From the NCBI GenBank assembly GCA_014208095.1, contig JACHMT010000002.1:1364001-1428000 (forward strand): a stretch of 64,000 bases of DNA, given 5' to 3'. Under the pieces are notes generated by a model. The model had not been told where the DNA came from and ran no database searches. It saw nothing but the letters and a program-made list of their open reading frames with translations. Below, piece after piece: positions 35,680 through 42,716 of the stretch. How positions within the stretch are numbered: the stretch's first letter is position 1; each line of letters begins with the position of its first letter. This DNA is from Actinospineispora eucalypti. GTDB taxonomy: Bacteria; Actinomycetota; Actinomycetes; Mycobacteriales; Pseudonocardiaceae. The position numbers and the translations under genes are program-made.

Positions 35680-35788
35680 CCAGCCGGGATTCGAGGCGCG
35701 GCAGCACTTCCCGGGCGAACAGCTCCATGGACCGTTCGCTGGCCTCCGCCGGCGGTCCGGGGACGTGGAAGCAGATGTCCAGTCCTGA
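35645..35788 (-). pseudogene. Remnant of a luciferase-like monooxygenase (C-terminus only)
   Basis: The minus strand encodes FHVPGPPAEASERSMELFAREVLPRL and then a stop. This is the usual C-terminal end of luciferase-like flavin monooxygenases (SMELFAREVLPR). No barrel precedes it and it overlaps the 3' end of the LacI gene, so it is a leftover fragment, probably from loss of a monooxygenase once next to the SDR gene. Confidence 0.6.
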
Positions 35789-35859
35789 CTCGCGGCATCC
35801 CCACCGAACCGCCAAGATCAGGGCCGGACCACACGCGCACACCGCTCGGGAGGACGATC

Positions 35860-36684
35860 ATGGGCAACCTGGAGGGCAAAGTCGCCTTCGTGACCGGAGC
35901 CGCTCGGGGCCAGGGCCGCAGCCACGCGGTCCGGTTGGCCCGCGAGGGCGCGGACATCATCGCCGTCGACGTCTGTCGCCAGCTGGAGACCGTGCCCTAC
36001 CCGATGGCCACCCCGGAGGACCTGGCCGAAACGGTGTCCCAGGTGGAAGCGCTGGACCGGCGGATCGCGGCGGTCCAGGCCGACGTCCGGGACACGAAGG
36101 CCCTCGGCGCGGCCGTGCGCGACGGGGTGGCCGAGCTCGGCTCGGTGGACATCGTGCTCGCCAACGCGGGCATCCTCCAGGTCAGCGCGTCCGAGGCGGT
36201 CGACCCCGACGCCGTCTTCCGGGAGGTGATCGAGGTGAACCTCACCGGCGTGTGGAACACCGTGCACGTCAGCGCCCCGATCATGATCGAACAAGGCCGC
36301 GGCGGCGCGATCGTGCTGACCAGCTCCACCCAGGGCCTCACCGGGCGGGGCGGCGACGGCGGGCCCGAGATGAGCGGCTACTGCGCGGCCAAACACGGAG
36401 TGGTCGGGCTGATGCGGAGCTTCGCCAACTGGCTGGCCCCGCACAACATCCGGGTGAACACCGTGCACCCCACCGGGGTCAACACCGACATGATCATGAA
36501 CGAGGCGGTCGGCGCGGCGATGGCGGCCCGCCCGGAGGCGGCCGGCGCGCTCACCAACCTCATGCCGGTGGACATGGTCGAGCCGATCGACATCAGCAAC
36601 GCCATCGCCTGGCTGGTCTCCGACGCCGCCCGCTACGTCACCGGGGTCACCCTGCCGGTCGACGCCGGCTTCTGCGTCAAGTAG
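35860..36684 (+). CDS. Mycofactocin-type short-chain dehydrogenase (SDR)
   Basis: 274 residues behind GGAGGACG. The nucleotide motif TGAARGQGRSHAVRLAREGADIIAVDVCRQ, with an insertion after the second strand, is characteristic of the mycofactocin-coupled SDR group that keeps NAD(H) bound. The catalytic Tyr/Lys is in SGYCAAKHG; C-terminal YVTGVTLPVDAGFCVK. It likely oxidises a secondary alcohol or carveol-like substrate. No mycofactocin synthesis genes are in the window. Single gene; a stem-loop follows. Confidence 0.88.
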   Translation: MGNLEGKVAFVTGAARGQGRSHAVRLAREGADIIAVDVCRQLETVPYPMATPEDLAETVSQVEALDRRIAAVQADVRDTKALGAAVRDGVAELGSVDIVLANAGILQVSASEAVDPDAVFREVIEVNLTGVWNTVHVSAPIMIEQGRGGAIVLTSSTQGLTGRGGDGGPEMSGYCAAKHGVVGLMRSFANWLAPHNIRVNTVHPTGVNTDMIMNEAVGAAMAARPEAAGALTNLMPVDMVEPIDISNAIAWLVSDAARYVTGVTLPVDAGFCVK

Positions 36685-36691
36685 TCAACTC

Positions 36692-36725
36692 AGCGGCTCG
36701 TTCTCGGCTATCTCGGTGAGCCGCT
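36692..36725. terminator. Possible bidirectional terminator hairpin
   Basis: AGCGGCTC pairs with GAGCCGCT across an 18-nt loop in the 93-bp gap between the convergent SDR and DUF2000 genes. No T-run; assignment rests on position. Confidence 0.35.
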
Positions 36726-36777
36726 CGCGCGGCTCGCCGGCGACCGGCGCGCCGAGCACCGCGTTGCCGACCGAACC

Positions 36778-37197
36778 CTAGCGGAGCAGTGGTAGCGAGC
36801 CGACGAGTTTGTTGACCTGCTTGCGCGGGCCGTAGAGGCCGACACCGACGCTGGCCAGGCCGGCGGTCGGGGTGGCCGCCATCTTGTCGATGTACTCCTC
36901 GTAGGTCCGGCAGGCCTGGGCCAGGGAGCTGAAGCTGGCAAAGAACATCCGCTCCTGCGCCGCGGCGGCCTGGACGATGACATCAACGCGCTCGCGCGGC
37001 GCCACCAGGATCGGCAGCGGGGTGTGGATGATGCCGGGGTGGGTCAAGCCGTCGGCGTCCTTCACGTCCACGCCGACGAGCCCTTCGATGCGATGCCCCA
37101 TGGTCAGCGAGAGCACGCTCGCCGCGTTGACCGCGAGTCCCGTGGGCAACTCGCCGCTGACCACGATCGCGCACTTGGACTCTGTCTGGCCTGTCAT
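36778..37197 (-). CDS. DUF2000-family protein
   Basis: 139 residues: KCAIVVSGELPTGLAVNAASVLSLTMGHRIEGLVGVDVKDADGLTHPGIIHTPLPIL and a C-terminal TYEEYIDKMAATPTAGLASVGVGLYGPRKQVNKLVGSLPLLR. DUF2000 proteins have a peptidyl-tRNA-hydrolase-like fold but unknown function. They often sit next to Lrp/AsnC regulators, as here, where the Lrp gene is divergent. Confidence 0.88.
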   Translation of the reverse strand: MTGQTESKCAIVVSGELPTGLAVNAASVLSLTMGHRIEGLVGVDVKDADGLTHPGIIHTPLPILVAPRERVDVIVQAAAAQERMFFASFSSLAQACRTYEEYIDKMAATPTAGLASVGVGLYGPRKQVNKLVGSLPLLR

Positions 37198-37274
37198 ACG
37201 TTCGCCCTCATCTCAGCATGCACGGATGTCGTGCCCATACCTAGCAGCCACCGCGAATACTCGACTGCATTACT

Positions 37275-37295
37275 GCGATAGATTCGGCTAATCGC
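37275..37295. promoter_or_regulatory. Candidate Lrp-type operator
   Basis: GCGAT-N11-ATCGC in the DUF2000/Lrp divergent space, within an A/T-rich stretch. Spacing fits an Lrp/AsnC dimer site; weak evidence. Confidence 0.4.
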
Positions 37296-37335
37296 CAAAT
37301 ATCTCGAATTCTGAACGGACTCGGAGGGGCCGACG

Positions 37336-37803
37336 ATGGTGCTGGACGAACTGGACACGGCGTTGCTGACGCTCATGCAGGAGGACGCCCAGCTGACGAA
37401 CAAGGAACTGGCCGCCCGGCTGCACGTGGCCCAGTCCACCTGCCTGGATCGCATCCGCCGGCTGACCAAGCGCGGCATCCTGCGCGGCCGGCACGCCGAC
37501 GTGGACCTGCGGAAGATCGGCCGAGGCACCCAGGCGCTGGTGGCCGTGCAGCTGCGCCCGCCGGACCGGAAGGTGATCGAGTCGTTCCAGGCCTTCGTGA
37601 CTGGCCTACCCGAGGTGCTGTCGTACTTCGTCATGTCCGGCAGCGACGACTTCCTGCTGCACATCGCGGTGGCCGACAACGATCAGCTCAGCGCCTTCAT
37701 CCTGGACCGCCTCACGCAACGGCGGGAGATCGTGCACGTGCGGACCTCGGTGATCTTCAGCCACGTCCGGCGTTCCGTGGTCATGCCCCTGCCGGACTCG
37801 TGA
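37336..37803 (+). CDS. Lrp/AsnC-family transcriptional regulator
   Basis: 155 residues from ATG 37336. N-terminal HTH (LDELDTALLTLMQEDAQLTNKELAARLHVAQSTCLDRIRRLTKRGIL) and C-terminal RAM effector domain (ALVAVQLRPP ... LPEVLSYFVMSGSDDFLLHIAVADNDQLSAFILDRL). Likely senses an amino acid and controls the divergent DUF2000 gene and itself. Confidence 0.92.
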   Translation: MVLDELDTALLTLMQEDAQLTNKELAARLHVAQSTCLDRIRRLTKRGILRGRHADVDLRKIGRGTQALVAVQLRPPDRKVIESFQAFVTGLPEVLSYFVMSGSDDFLLHIAVADNDQLSAFILDRLTQRREIVHVRTSVIFSHVRRSVVMPLPDS

Positions 37804-37893
37804 ACCGGCAACCCGCGCGGGCAGCGGACTCGAGCAGACGACGCTGGTGGCGACGGCACCGAGACCGCTGATCCGGCCGGTGATGGGCCAAGT

Positions 37894-37914
37894 ATTTGCC
37901 TGCGTCAGTCAAAT
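37894..37914. promoter_or_regulatory. MarR operator before MarR-MFS operon
   Basis: ATTTG-C-CTG-CGT-CAG-T-CAAAT: a 21-bp palindrome with 8 of 9 paired positions matching, 9 bp before the MarR start. Typical of an autoregulatory MarR site. Confidence 0.65.
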
Positions 37915-37922
37915 GATGCATC

Positions 37923-38465
37923 GTGATGGGCATGGCCCGACTGGAGAACCTGCTGGGCGCATTGGCACTGAGCGTCAGCGACACCGTGCTGCGCCCGGGA
38001 CCGGCCGCCGAAGGCACGGCGCTGACGAGCTCCGAGCGCGCGGCGTTGGTGACCTTGCGCGCGCATCCGGGACGTGGGTTGGGCTGGCTCGGCGAGGTGC
38101 TCGGGCTCACCAGCTCCGGCGTCACCCGGCTGGTCGCCCGGCTGGTGCGAGCCGGCCTGGTCAGCTCGGGCACCGCCGCCGACGCTCGGGCACGCGTCCT
38201 GAGGTTGACGCCGGAGGGCGTGCGACGGGCCGAACTGGTCCTCACCCACCGGCGGAGGGCCATCGACCACGTTGTCGCCGTGCTCTCCCCCGCCGAGCGG
38301 GTGGTGTTCGAAGGTCTGCTGGACAAGATCGTCGCGGCCGCGGCGGCGGACCTGCCCGAGGCGCTGCGGGTGTGCCGGATGTGCGACCGCGCGGCGTGCG
38401 GAGCCGGCCGGGAGTGCCCGCTCGCCCCGGTCGCCGCCGGCCGAGCCGAACCCGGCGGCCGATGA
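37923..38465 (+). CDS. MarR-family regulator with C-terminal Cys4 motif
   Basis: 180 residues; GTG 37923, ATG 37926 and ATG 37932 are alternative starts. The wHTH reads LTSSERAALVTLRAHPGRGLGWLGEVLGLTSSGVTRLVARLVRAGLVSSGTAADARARVLRLTPEG. Past the dimerisation helix is CRMCDRAACGAGRECP (C-x2-C-x4-C-x5-C), a spacing suited to zinc or redox sensing. Its stop overlaps the MFS start (ATGA), so it likely controls that transporter, perhaps in response to oxidants or metals. Confidence 0.86.
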   Translation: MMGMARLENLLGALALSVSDTVLRPGPAAEGTALTSSERAALVTLRAHPGRGLGWLGEVLGLTSSGVTRLVARLVRAGLVSSGTAADARARVLRLTPEGVRRAELVLTHRRRAIDHVVAVLSPAERVVFEGLLDKIVAAAAADLPEALRVCRMCDRAACGAGRECPLAPVAAGRAEPGGR

Positions 38466-39613
38466 CCGGCTCCCGGCCGGACGTCCGGGTGGCAACCTGG
38501 CGGGTGGTGGTCCCGGGCACCGGGATGATCGCGGTCACCTTCGGGCTCGCTCGCTACGGCTACGGCCTGCTGCTGCCCGACATGCACCGCGAACTGGGCA
38601 TCGACCCACGCGCCGGAGGACTGATCGCGTCCGGCGCCTACCTGTCCTACCTGGCCGGGACCGCCTTCGTGGTGTGGGGGATCGCCCGGTTCGGCACGCG
38701 GGCCCCGATCGCGGTCGCGGCGGCGCTCGCGGCGGCCGGCATGGCCACCGTCGCCACCGCGCACGGCCCGGTCCAGGTCGCGGCCGGGGTGTTGGTCGCC
38801 GGGGCATCGGCCGGCCTGGCCTTCCCGCCGTACGCCGACGTGGTGGCCCGCGAGCTGCCGGCCGAACGGCGTGCGGTGCCCTGGACGACGATCAGCTCCG
38901 GTACCGGTTGGGGTGTCGCGCTGGCCGGGCCGGTAGCCATCGCGTTCGGCGTGCACTGGCGCCTGGCCTGGTTGGTGTTCGCCGGGCTCGCCGCGGTGGC
39001 CGGCGTGGTCGCCGTGCTGGTCACTCCCCCGGGGCGTGCGCCGTCGTCGGCCCGGTTGCCCCGGTTGAGCTGGAGCTGGTTCGTCTGCCCGCGTTCGCGG
39101 CCGCTGCTGGTCGGCGCGGTACTCATCGGGGCGGGCAGCTCGGTGTGGTGGGTGTTTGCGGTGGACGCACTGCGCGCCGCCGGGGTGGGGCCGGATGCGG
39201 CGCGGATCTCCTTCGTCGCCTGCGGGATCGCCGGTGTGCTCGCCTCGCTGACCGGGACGCTCACCCGCCGGATCGGGTTGCGACGCGGGTATCTCGCGCT
39301 GTGCCTGGCGCTGGCGTGCGCCGTCGCCGTGTGGGGCTTCACCAGCTCGAACACCGCCGCGATCATCGCGGCCGCGGCGTTCGGCGTCTCCTACAACGCC
39401 GTCGTCGGCACCCACGGGCTGTGGAACGCCGACGTGTTCGCCACCCGTCCGTCGGCCGGACTGGCGGCGGTCAACACCGCGCTGACCGCCGGCATGATCA
39501 CCGGGCCGGCCCTCGGCGGACTGGTGATCCACGTCTACGGCTACCCCTCCGCGTTCCTGGCCGCCTCGGGGGTCATCGCCCTGGCCATGCTCCAGCCACC
39601 CGGCAAGCGGTGA
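38462..39613 (+). CDS. MFS transporter, YbfB-type
   Basis: 383 residues, about 12 helices. VTFGLARYGYGLLLPDMHRELGI at helix 1 is typical of the YbfB/YjiJ group; RIGLRRGYLALCLALACAVAVWGF and NADVFATRPSAGLAAVNTALTAGMITGPALGGLV follow in the second half. Translationally coupled to the MarR gene. Probably an efflux pump induced by the compound that the MarR protein senses. Confidence 0.85.
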   Translation: MTGSRPDVRVATWRVVVPGTGMIAVTFGLARYGYGLLLPDMHRELGIDPRAGGLIASGAYLSYLAGTAFVVWGIARFGTRAPIAVAAALAAAGMATVATAHGPVQVAAGVLVAGASAGLAFPPYADVVARELPAERRAVPWTTISSGTGWGVALAGPVAIAFGVHWRLAWLVFAGLAAVAGVVAVLVTPPGRAPSSARLPRLSWSWFVCPRSRPLLVGAVLIGAGSSVWWVFAVDALRAAGVGPDAARISFVACGIAGVLASLTGTLTRRIGLRRGYLALCLALACAVAVWGFTSSNTAAIIAAAAFGVSYNAVVGTHGLWNADVFATRPSAGLAAVNTALTAGMITGPALGGLVIHVYGYPSAFLAASGVIALAMLQPPGKR

Positions 39614-39617
39614 CGAG

Positions 39618-39643
39618 GTTGTTTCGGCCGGGAAAGGGGGTAT
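39618..39643 (+). promoter_or_regulatory. SigF/SigB-type promoter for the unknown gene at 39654
   Basis: GTTG (39618) or GTTT (39621) followed by GGGTAT (39638-39643; spacer 16 or 13). GGGTAT is the exact general-stress sigma -10 consensus of actinobacteria. It ends 10 bases before the GTG start. Confidence 0.5.
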
Positions 39644-39653
39644 CGCATCCCAT

Positions 39654-40232
39654 GTGCTGAACTTGTCGGTGTTGTACAAAGCGCCGGTCGAGTCGCTTCC
39701 GTCGATCGTCGCGACCGGCCTTCTACCGGAAACCCCGGACAAAGAGACCCAACAAACCAACCAATACCTTGATCAATGGCGCCCGGCCGAATTGGTCGAT
39801 CAAGTCCCACAACGACAAAAAAGTATCTACTGCTATTTGGGAATCAACGGTTGCGTGCTCGACGTGGATTCCGGCGAGCTGGTCAGGCAGAGTCATTGGC
39901 AGGCCGGCCCGGGCACCGTGCGGCTGCGCCTGGTGACGCCGCCCGAGACGGCCTTCGTCAGCGACCTCACCGCCTACGACCAGGTGCGCAGCCACCTCGC
40001 GAGGGACCGGAGTGATCCCCGTCTGCCGACGTTGGCCCGTCGGTACTGGTTCCGGTTGCTGAACGCCGCCGTCGTGCGCGACCACTACCGAATCGACCAG
40101 GGCGCGATCGTGGCCGCTCCCTCCTGTCCGCCCGGTCTGCCCAAGCACCTGCGGAGGGTGGAGGTGCTGCTCGCCTCGAAGGTGGGTAGCACCGACATCC
40201 AGACCCTCAGCGGACGGCCGATCATGGCCTGA
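39654..40232 (+). CDS. Hypothetical protein, possible ART-like fold
   Basis: 192 residues from GTG 39654 (an ATG two bases earlier is closed at once by a stop). I do not recognise the family. The N-terminus LSVLYKAPVESLPSIVATGLLP recalls the opening of some ADP-ribosyltransferase-like proteins (a short strand, then SIxxxGL), and RPIMA ends the protein. Codon use is slightly lower in GC at the 5' end than in the neighbours. A GGGTAT promoter element lies immediately upstream. Function unknown. Confidence 0.7.
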   Translation: MLNLSVLYKAPVESLPSIVATGLLPETPDKETQQTNQYLDQWRPAELVDQVPQRQKSIYCYLGINGCVLDVDSGELVRQSHWQAGPGTVRLRLVTPPETAFVSDLTAYDQVRSHLARDRSDPRLPTLARRYWFRLLNAAVVRDHYRIDQGAIVAAPSCPPGLPKHLRRVEVLLASKVGSTDIQTLSGRPIMA

Positions 40233-40315
40233 GCGCGGGCTCGTCGCGGGGCGGCAACACGCAGAACTCAGTCACGGGCCAACACCGCCCATCCCCCGAC
40301 GCGGTAAACGCCGGT

Positions 40316-40340
40316 GTTTACCGGTCCCGGTTGCGGGCAT
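40316..40340 (+). promoter_or_regulatory. SigF/SigB-like promoter for the coiled-coil protein
   Basis: GTTT-N15-GGGCAT (one mismatch to GGGTAT), ending nine bases before the ATG at 40350. The GTTT is also the right arm of an inverted repeat GGTAAAC...GTTTACC just upstream, which could be an operator. Confidence 0.5.
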
Positions 40341-40349
40341 GCACGGAAC

Positions 40350-40874
40350 ATGGCTCAAACCAAAACCGACCGAACCGCGGCCGAACTGGCGCGGCGACGG
40401 AACACCCTGCGCAAACGGCAGACCGGCGCGGAGCGCACCGGCCGTCAGGTCACCGAGCTGGACAAGGCCCTCGAACGCAACACCGTGCAGGCCGGCGAAC
40501 AGGAGGCCGAGCTGCGGACCACCCTGGACCGCGTGGCCATGCTCAAGAAGACGATCAAGGCCGGCAAGAAGCACCGCGACAAGCTGCGCACCGCCCGCAA
40601 GAAGGCCCGCGACCGCGACGCCGACGCCCGCCAACGGGCTTCCACCGCCGAGGCCAAGTACGACAAGGCCGTCATGGCGGACATGGTGCGCCGGGAAAAG
40701 CAGCGCGACCTCGCCCAGCACGACCCCCGGGCCGGCGTTGCCTCCGTGCCCGAGCTGACCGAGTCCCAGCCGGCCGCCGCCCTGCCACCCGCCGGCGGCG
40801 ACATCGCACGGGAGACACAGGCCCGCAAGACCGCCACCCGCGCCAAGCCCCGGAAGCCGACCACGACCCTCTGA
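40350..40874 (+). CDS. Hypothetical charged coiled-coil protein
   Basis: 174 residues, MAQTKTDRTAAELARRRNTLRK..., almost wholly Lys/Arg/Glu/Ala. Predicted long coiled coil over residues about 10-125 (ELDKALERNTVQAGEQEAELRTTLDRVAMLKKTIKAGKKHRDKLRTARKKARD), then a Pro/Ala tail ending in a basic stretch (KTATRAKPRKPTTTL). No family recognised; the charge pattern would suit a nucleic-acid- or envelope-associated stress protein. Start chosen at ATG 40350 close to the SigF-like promoter. Confidence 0.7.
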   Translation: MAQTKTDRTAAELARRRNTLRKRQTGAERTGRQVTELDKALERNTVQAGEQEAELRTTLDRVAMLKKTIKAGKKHRDKLRTARKKARDRDADARQRASTAEAKYDKAVMADMVRREKQRDLAQHDPRAGVASVPELTESQPAAALPPAGGDIARETQARKTATRAKPRKPTTTL

Positions 40875-41027
40875 CCGCCCCGGCACCTGGTACCCCCGGC
40901 GCTAGGTGTACTGCCCCGGGAGGTTGCACGGAGTTGAAGGTCGCCTGGACGATACGGCGGGCAGTTCCGCCGCGGCCACGGTCCAGCCTCGTGTGTGCCA
41001 CACGGGCGCCGGTAACCGGACACTTCT

Positions 41028-41089
41028 TGATCATCAGGCAGTCGGGGTCATTGTCGGCCACCACAATCACGCTGACTGCCTGATGATCA
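41028..41089. repeat. Large intergenic palindrome with TGATCATCAGGCAGTC arms
   Basis: 27-bp arms (41028-41054 and 41063-41089) match at 24 positions, the outer 16 perfectly, with an 8-nt loop. No protein frame explains it. It could be a bidirectional terminator, a phage or plasmid integration trace, or a palindromic repeat element. Confidence 0.75.
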
Positions 41090-41191
41090 CCGATCACCTG
41101 GTCACCATGACATCCGGGCCGCCGCGCACGGGGAGGCCGTCACCTCATCCTCGGGCGGCCGGGGCCTGCCTCATCCGCTACTGGCAACGGC

Positions 41192-41371
41192 GGGCCGGGG
41201 CCAGGCGGGTGGGTGATCGTCGTTTCTGGCGGTAGAGCCGCGCTCCGGTGGCCTTGATCGCTGCTCGTGGCGGCACAACCGCGAAAAGCGCGGCCACACC
41301 GCCCGAGACGACGATCACCCACCGCCTGGCCCCGGCCCAGCAACCACCGACAGCGTCAAAGACAACGCGGG
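41192..41371. repeat. Intergenic palindromic element, copy B (about 52-bp arms)
   Basis: Arms 41192-41244 and 41287-41338 match over about 52 bases with one bulge and about five mismatches (GGGCCGGGGCCAGGCG...), loop 42 nt. Bases 41256-41284 and 41341-41371 match copy A at 31 kb, so copy B looks like the same element with a longer inserted arm. CTTGATCGCTG and CAGCGTCAAAG at its edges resemble terminal inverted repeats. No transposase. Confidence 0.7.
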
Positions 41372-41403
41372 GCGGCCAGGGGCCCTGCTGACCAGCAGGG
41401 AAC

Positions 41404-41512
41404 ACCACGATCGTGGTGATGGTGTTGATCACCAGTTGCCAGGTGTCGGTGCTGTCCAGGATCAGCAACGACGGCGCCCAGAGCAGCACGCACAACAGGG
41501 ACAACGCCGGAT
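41404..41512 (-). pseudogene. Fragment of a low-affinity iron permease-like protein
   Basis: The minus strand encodes LCVLLWAPSLLILDS followed by TDTWQLVINTITTIVVF, matching the first membrane region of the low-affinity iron permease family (LWxxS...DTWQLVINTxTTIVTF). The match ends after TIVVF, and the frame then runs into palindromic repeat DNA (an 8-bp hairpin at 41383-41400 and copy B). About 35 conserved residues remain of a protein usually over 100 long, so it is a truncated relic. Confidence 0.65.
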
Positions 41513-41630
41513 GCGGCGAGGTGCCCAGCGCCAGCGGCGCGGCGCCAACCGACCTCGGGCGCCCGTCCTCGGGACCAACCAGAAGGGACTCAACACCGAT
41601 CGTGCGAAGCGCCGCTCCGCTGATAACGGG

Positions 41631-41786
41631 TCAGTAGTACCACTTTCGACCGGCCAATGGGCGGCCCACGGCGCCGAGCAGGAGCAGGATCAGGCCGACA
41701 ACCAGCAGAATACTACCCACCGTGGAGATGATGGGAATGTGAGTAATCCAGCCGACCAGCAGGAGAATAATTCCGAGAATAATCAT
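41631..41786 (-). CDS. Small two-helix membrane protein (DUF6131-like)
   Basis: 51 residues, ATG 41786 to TGA 41631, with GGAG/GGAGAAG upstream. MIILGIILLLVGWITHIPII is followed by a second helix STVGSILLVVGLILLLLG and the tail AVGRPLAGRKWYY. Layout matches very small actinobacterial membrane proteins grouped as DUF6131 (from memory). Codon use is AT-richer than the neighbours. A SigF-type promoter lies 36 bp upstream, suggesting an envelope stress role. Confidence 0.82.
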   Translation of the reverse strand: MIILGIILLLVGWITHIPIISTVGSILLVVGLILLLLGAVGRPLAGRKWYY

Positions 41787-41821
41787 TTCTTCTCCGCTCC
41801 GGAATTGTAGTCGAAACGACG

Positions 41822-41847
41822 TTACCCCGGCCGACCGACGCTAAAAC
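41822..41847 (-). promoter_or_regulatory. SigF/SigB-type promoter for the 51-aa membrane protein
   Basis: On the minus strand GTTT-N16-GGGTAA, a close match to the actinobacterial general-stress consensus GTTT-N15-17-GGGTA, correctly placed upstream of the ATG at 41786. Confidence 0.62.
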
Positions 41848-41877
41848 GGCACGCCACTCTCCGTAGTTGCTGCCCGG

Positions 41878-42387
41878 TCAGGCCCTGGTCAGCAGCGAAC
41901 GCTTCGGGCGGCTGAGCTCGAGCGCGGCCCCGATCGCCGAGACCAGCGCGCCGACCAGCGCGAACCAGAACCCGCTCCCGGTGAAGGTCGCCGCGCTGAT
42001 GCCGAGACCGGAGGCACCCGCTTCCTGGATCTCGCTCTCCAGGGCATTGAACGGCACCAGGTAGGCGAGCGCGATGAACGCCGAGCAGGCCAGAACCACA
42101 ATTCCGGCTGTCCGCTGCCCGCCTCGCCCCAGCGTCACCACCATCACGTACACGCCCACGGCCAACGTGACCAACGCCGCCAGCGGCACGAACGGGATCA
42201 GCGCCAACGAGGCGTACTCCGAGGCCAGTTCGTTCAACGCGGGCGCGGCGACCTCGCCCACCAGCGGCACCTTCGCCACCGGTAGGAGCAGGTAGGCCAG
42301 CCCGATGAGCAGGGCACCGAGCACGACGAGCACGCCCCCGGGGTCCACCGCCTTCGAGACCCGGTTGGTTCGTCGGAAGATACTCAT
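41878..42387 (-). CDS. Hypothetical four-helix membrane protein
   Basis: 169 residues with four predicted helices (VLVVLGALLIGLAYLLLPVA, LALIPFVPLAALVTLAVGVYVMVV, TAGIVVLACSAFIALAYLVPF, FWFALVGALVSAIGAALEL). Basic N-terminus (MSIFRRTNRVSK) and a basic C-terminus. No family recognised. A GTTG-N14-GGGTAG element (42397-42420, minus strand) could be a general-stress promoter, in keeping with the neighbouring small genes. Confidence 0.78.
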   Translation of the reverse strand: MSIFRRTNRVSKAVDPGGVLVVLGALLIGLAYLLLPVAKVPLVGEVAAPALNELASEYASLALIPFVPLAALVTLAVGVYVMVVTLGRGGQRTAGIVVLACSAFIALAYLVPFNALESEIQEAGASGLGISAATFTGSGFWFALVGALVSAIGAALELSRPKRSLLTRA

Positions 42388-42486
42388 AATCCCTGGCTAC
42401 CCCGTCGGCAACGGCGCAACCCCGGTGAACAACCGCCGGTCACATTTCGCCGCATACCGGGGCGCTGCCGGGGTAGTCCACCAGGT

Positions 42487-42714
42487 ATGGACGACAGCGG
42501 GACCACGCATCTCTCGGCCGAGACCCTGCTCGCGGGCACCGACCTGCCCGGCCCGCTGTGGAGCCTGCCCGCGGCCCGCCGCATGGCCGCCGCGATCTCG
42601 GCGGACGCCCACGCCGATGTACTGCCCATCATCGAGGCACTCACGCTGATCGACCGGGTGTGGCAGCACACGGAGGAGCCGCGCGACCGGCCGCACCGGT
42701 TGGACCAGTGCTGA
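42487..42714 (+). CDS. Hypothetical small protein
   Basis: 75 residues, MDDSGTTHLSAETLLAGTDLPGPLWSLPAARRM..., with a helical middle (AAAISADAHADVLPIIEALTLIDRVW). Not recognised. The ribosome-binding site is weak (CCAGG), but GCAT-N15-GGGTAG (42452-42476) is a possible general-stress promoter. It ends two bases before the convergent HAD gene stop. Plausible but not secure. Confidence 0.5.
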   Translation: MDDSGTTHLSAETLLAGTDLPGPLWSLPAARRMAAAISADAHADVLPIIEALTLIDRVWQHTEEPRDRPHRLDQC

Positions 42715-42716
42715 GC

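Noticed and set aside
36685..36777. In-frame continuation after the DUF2000 stop (GSVGNAVLGAPVAGEPRERLTEIAENEPLS)
   Set aside because: It reads like protein, but is only 30 codons, lacks a start and resembles no family that I recognise; DUF2000 proteins normally end where this one does.
40906..41235. 109-codon plus-strand frame through the palindrome region
   Set aside because: It runs across inverted repeats and has no motif; explained by GC-rich non-coding sequence.
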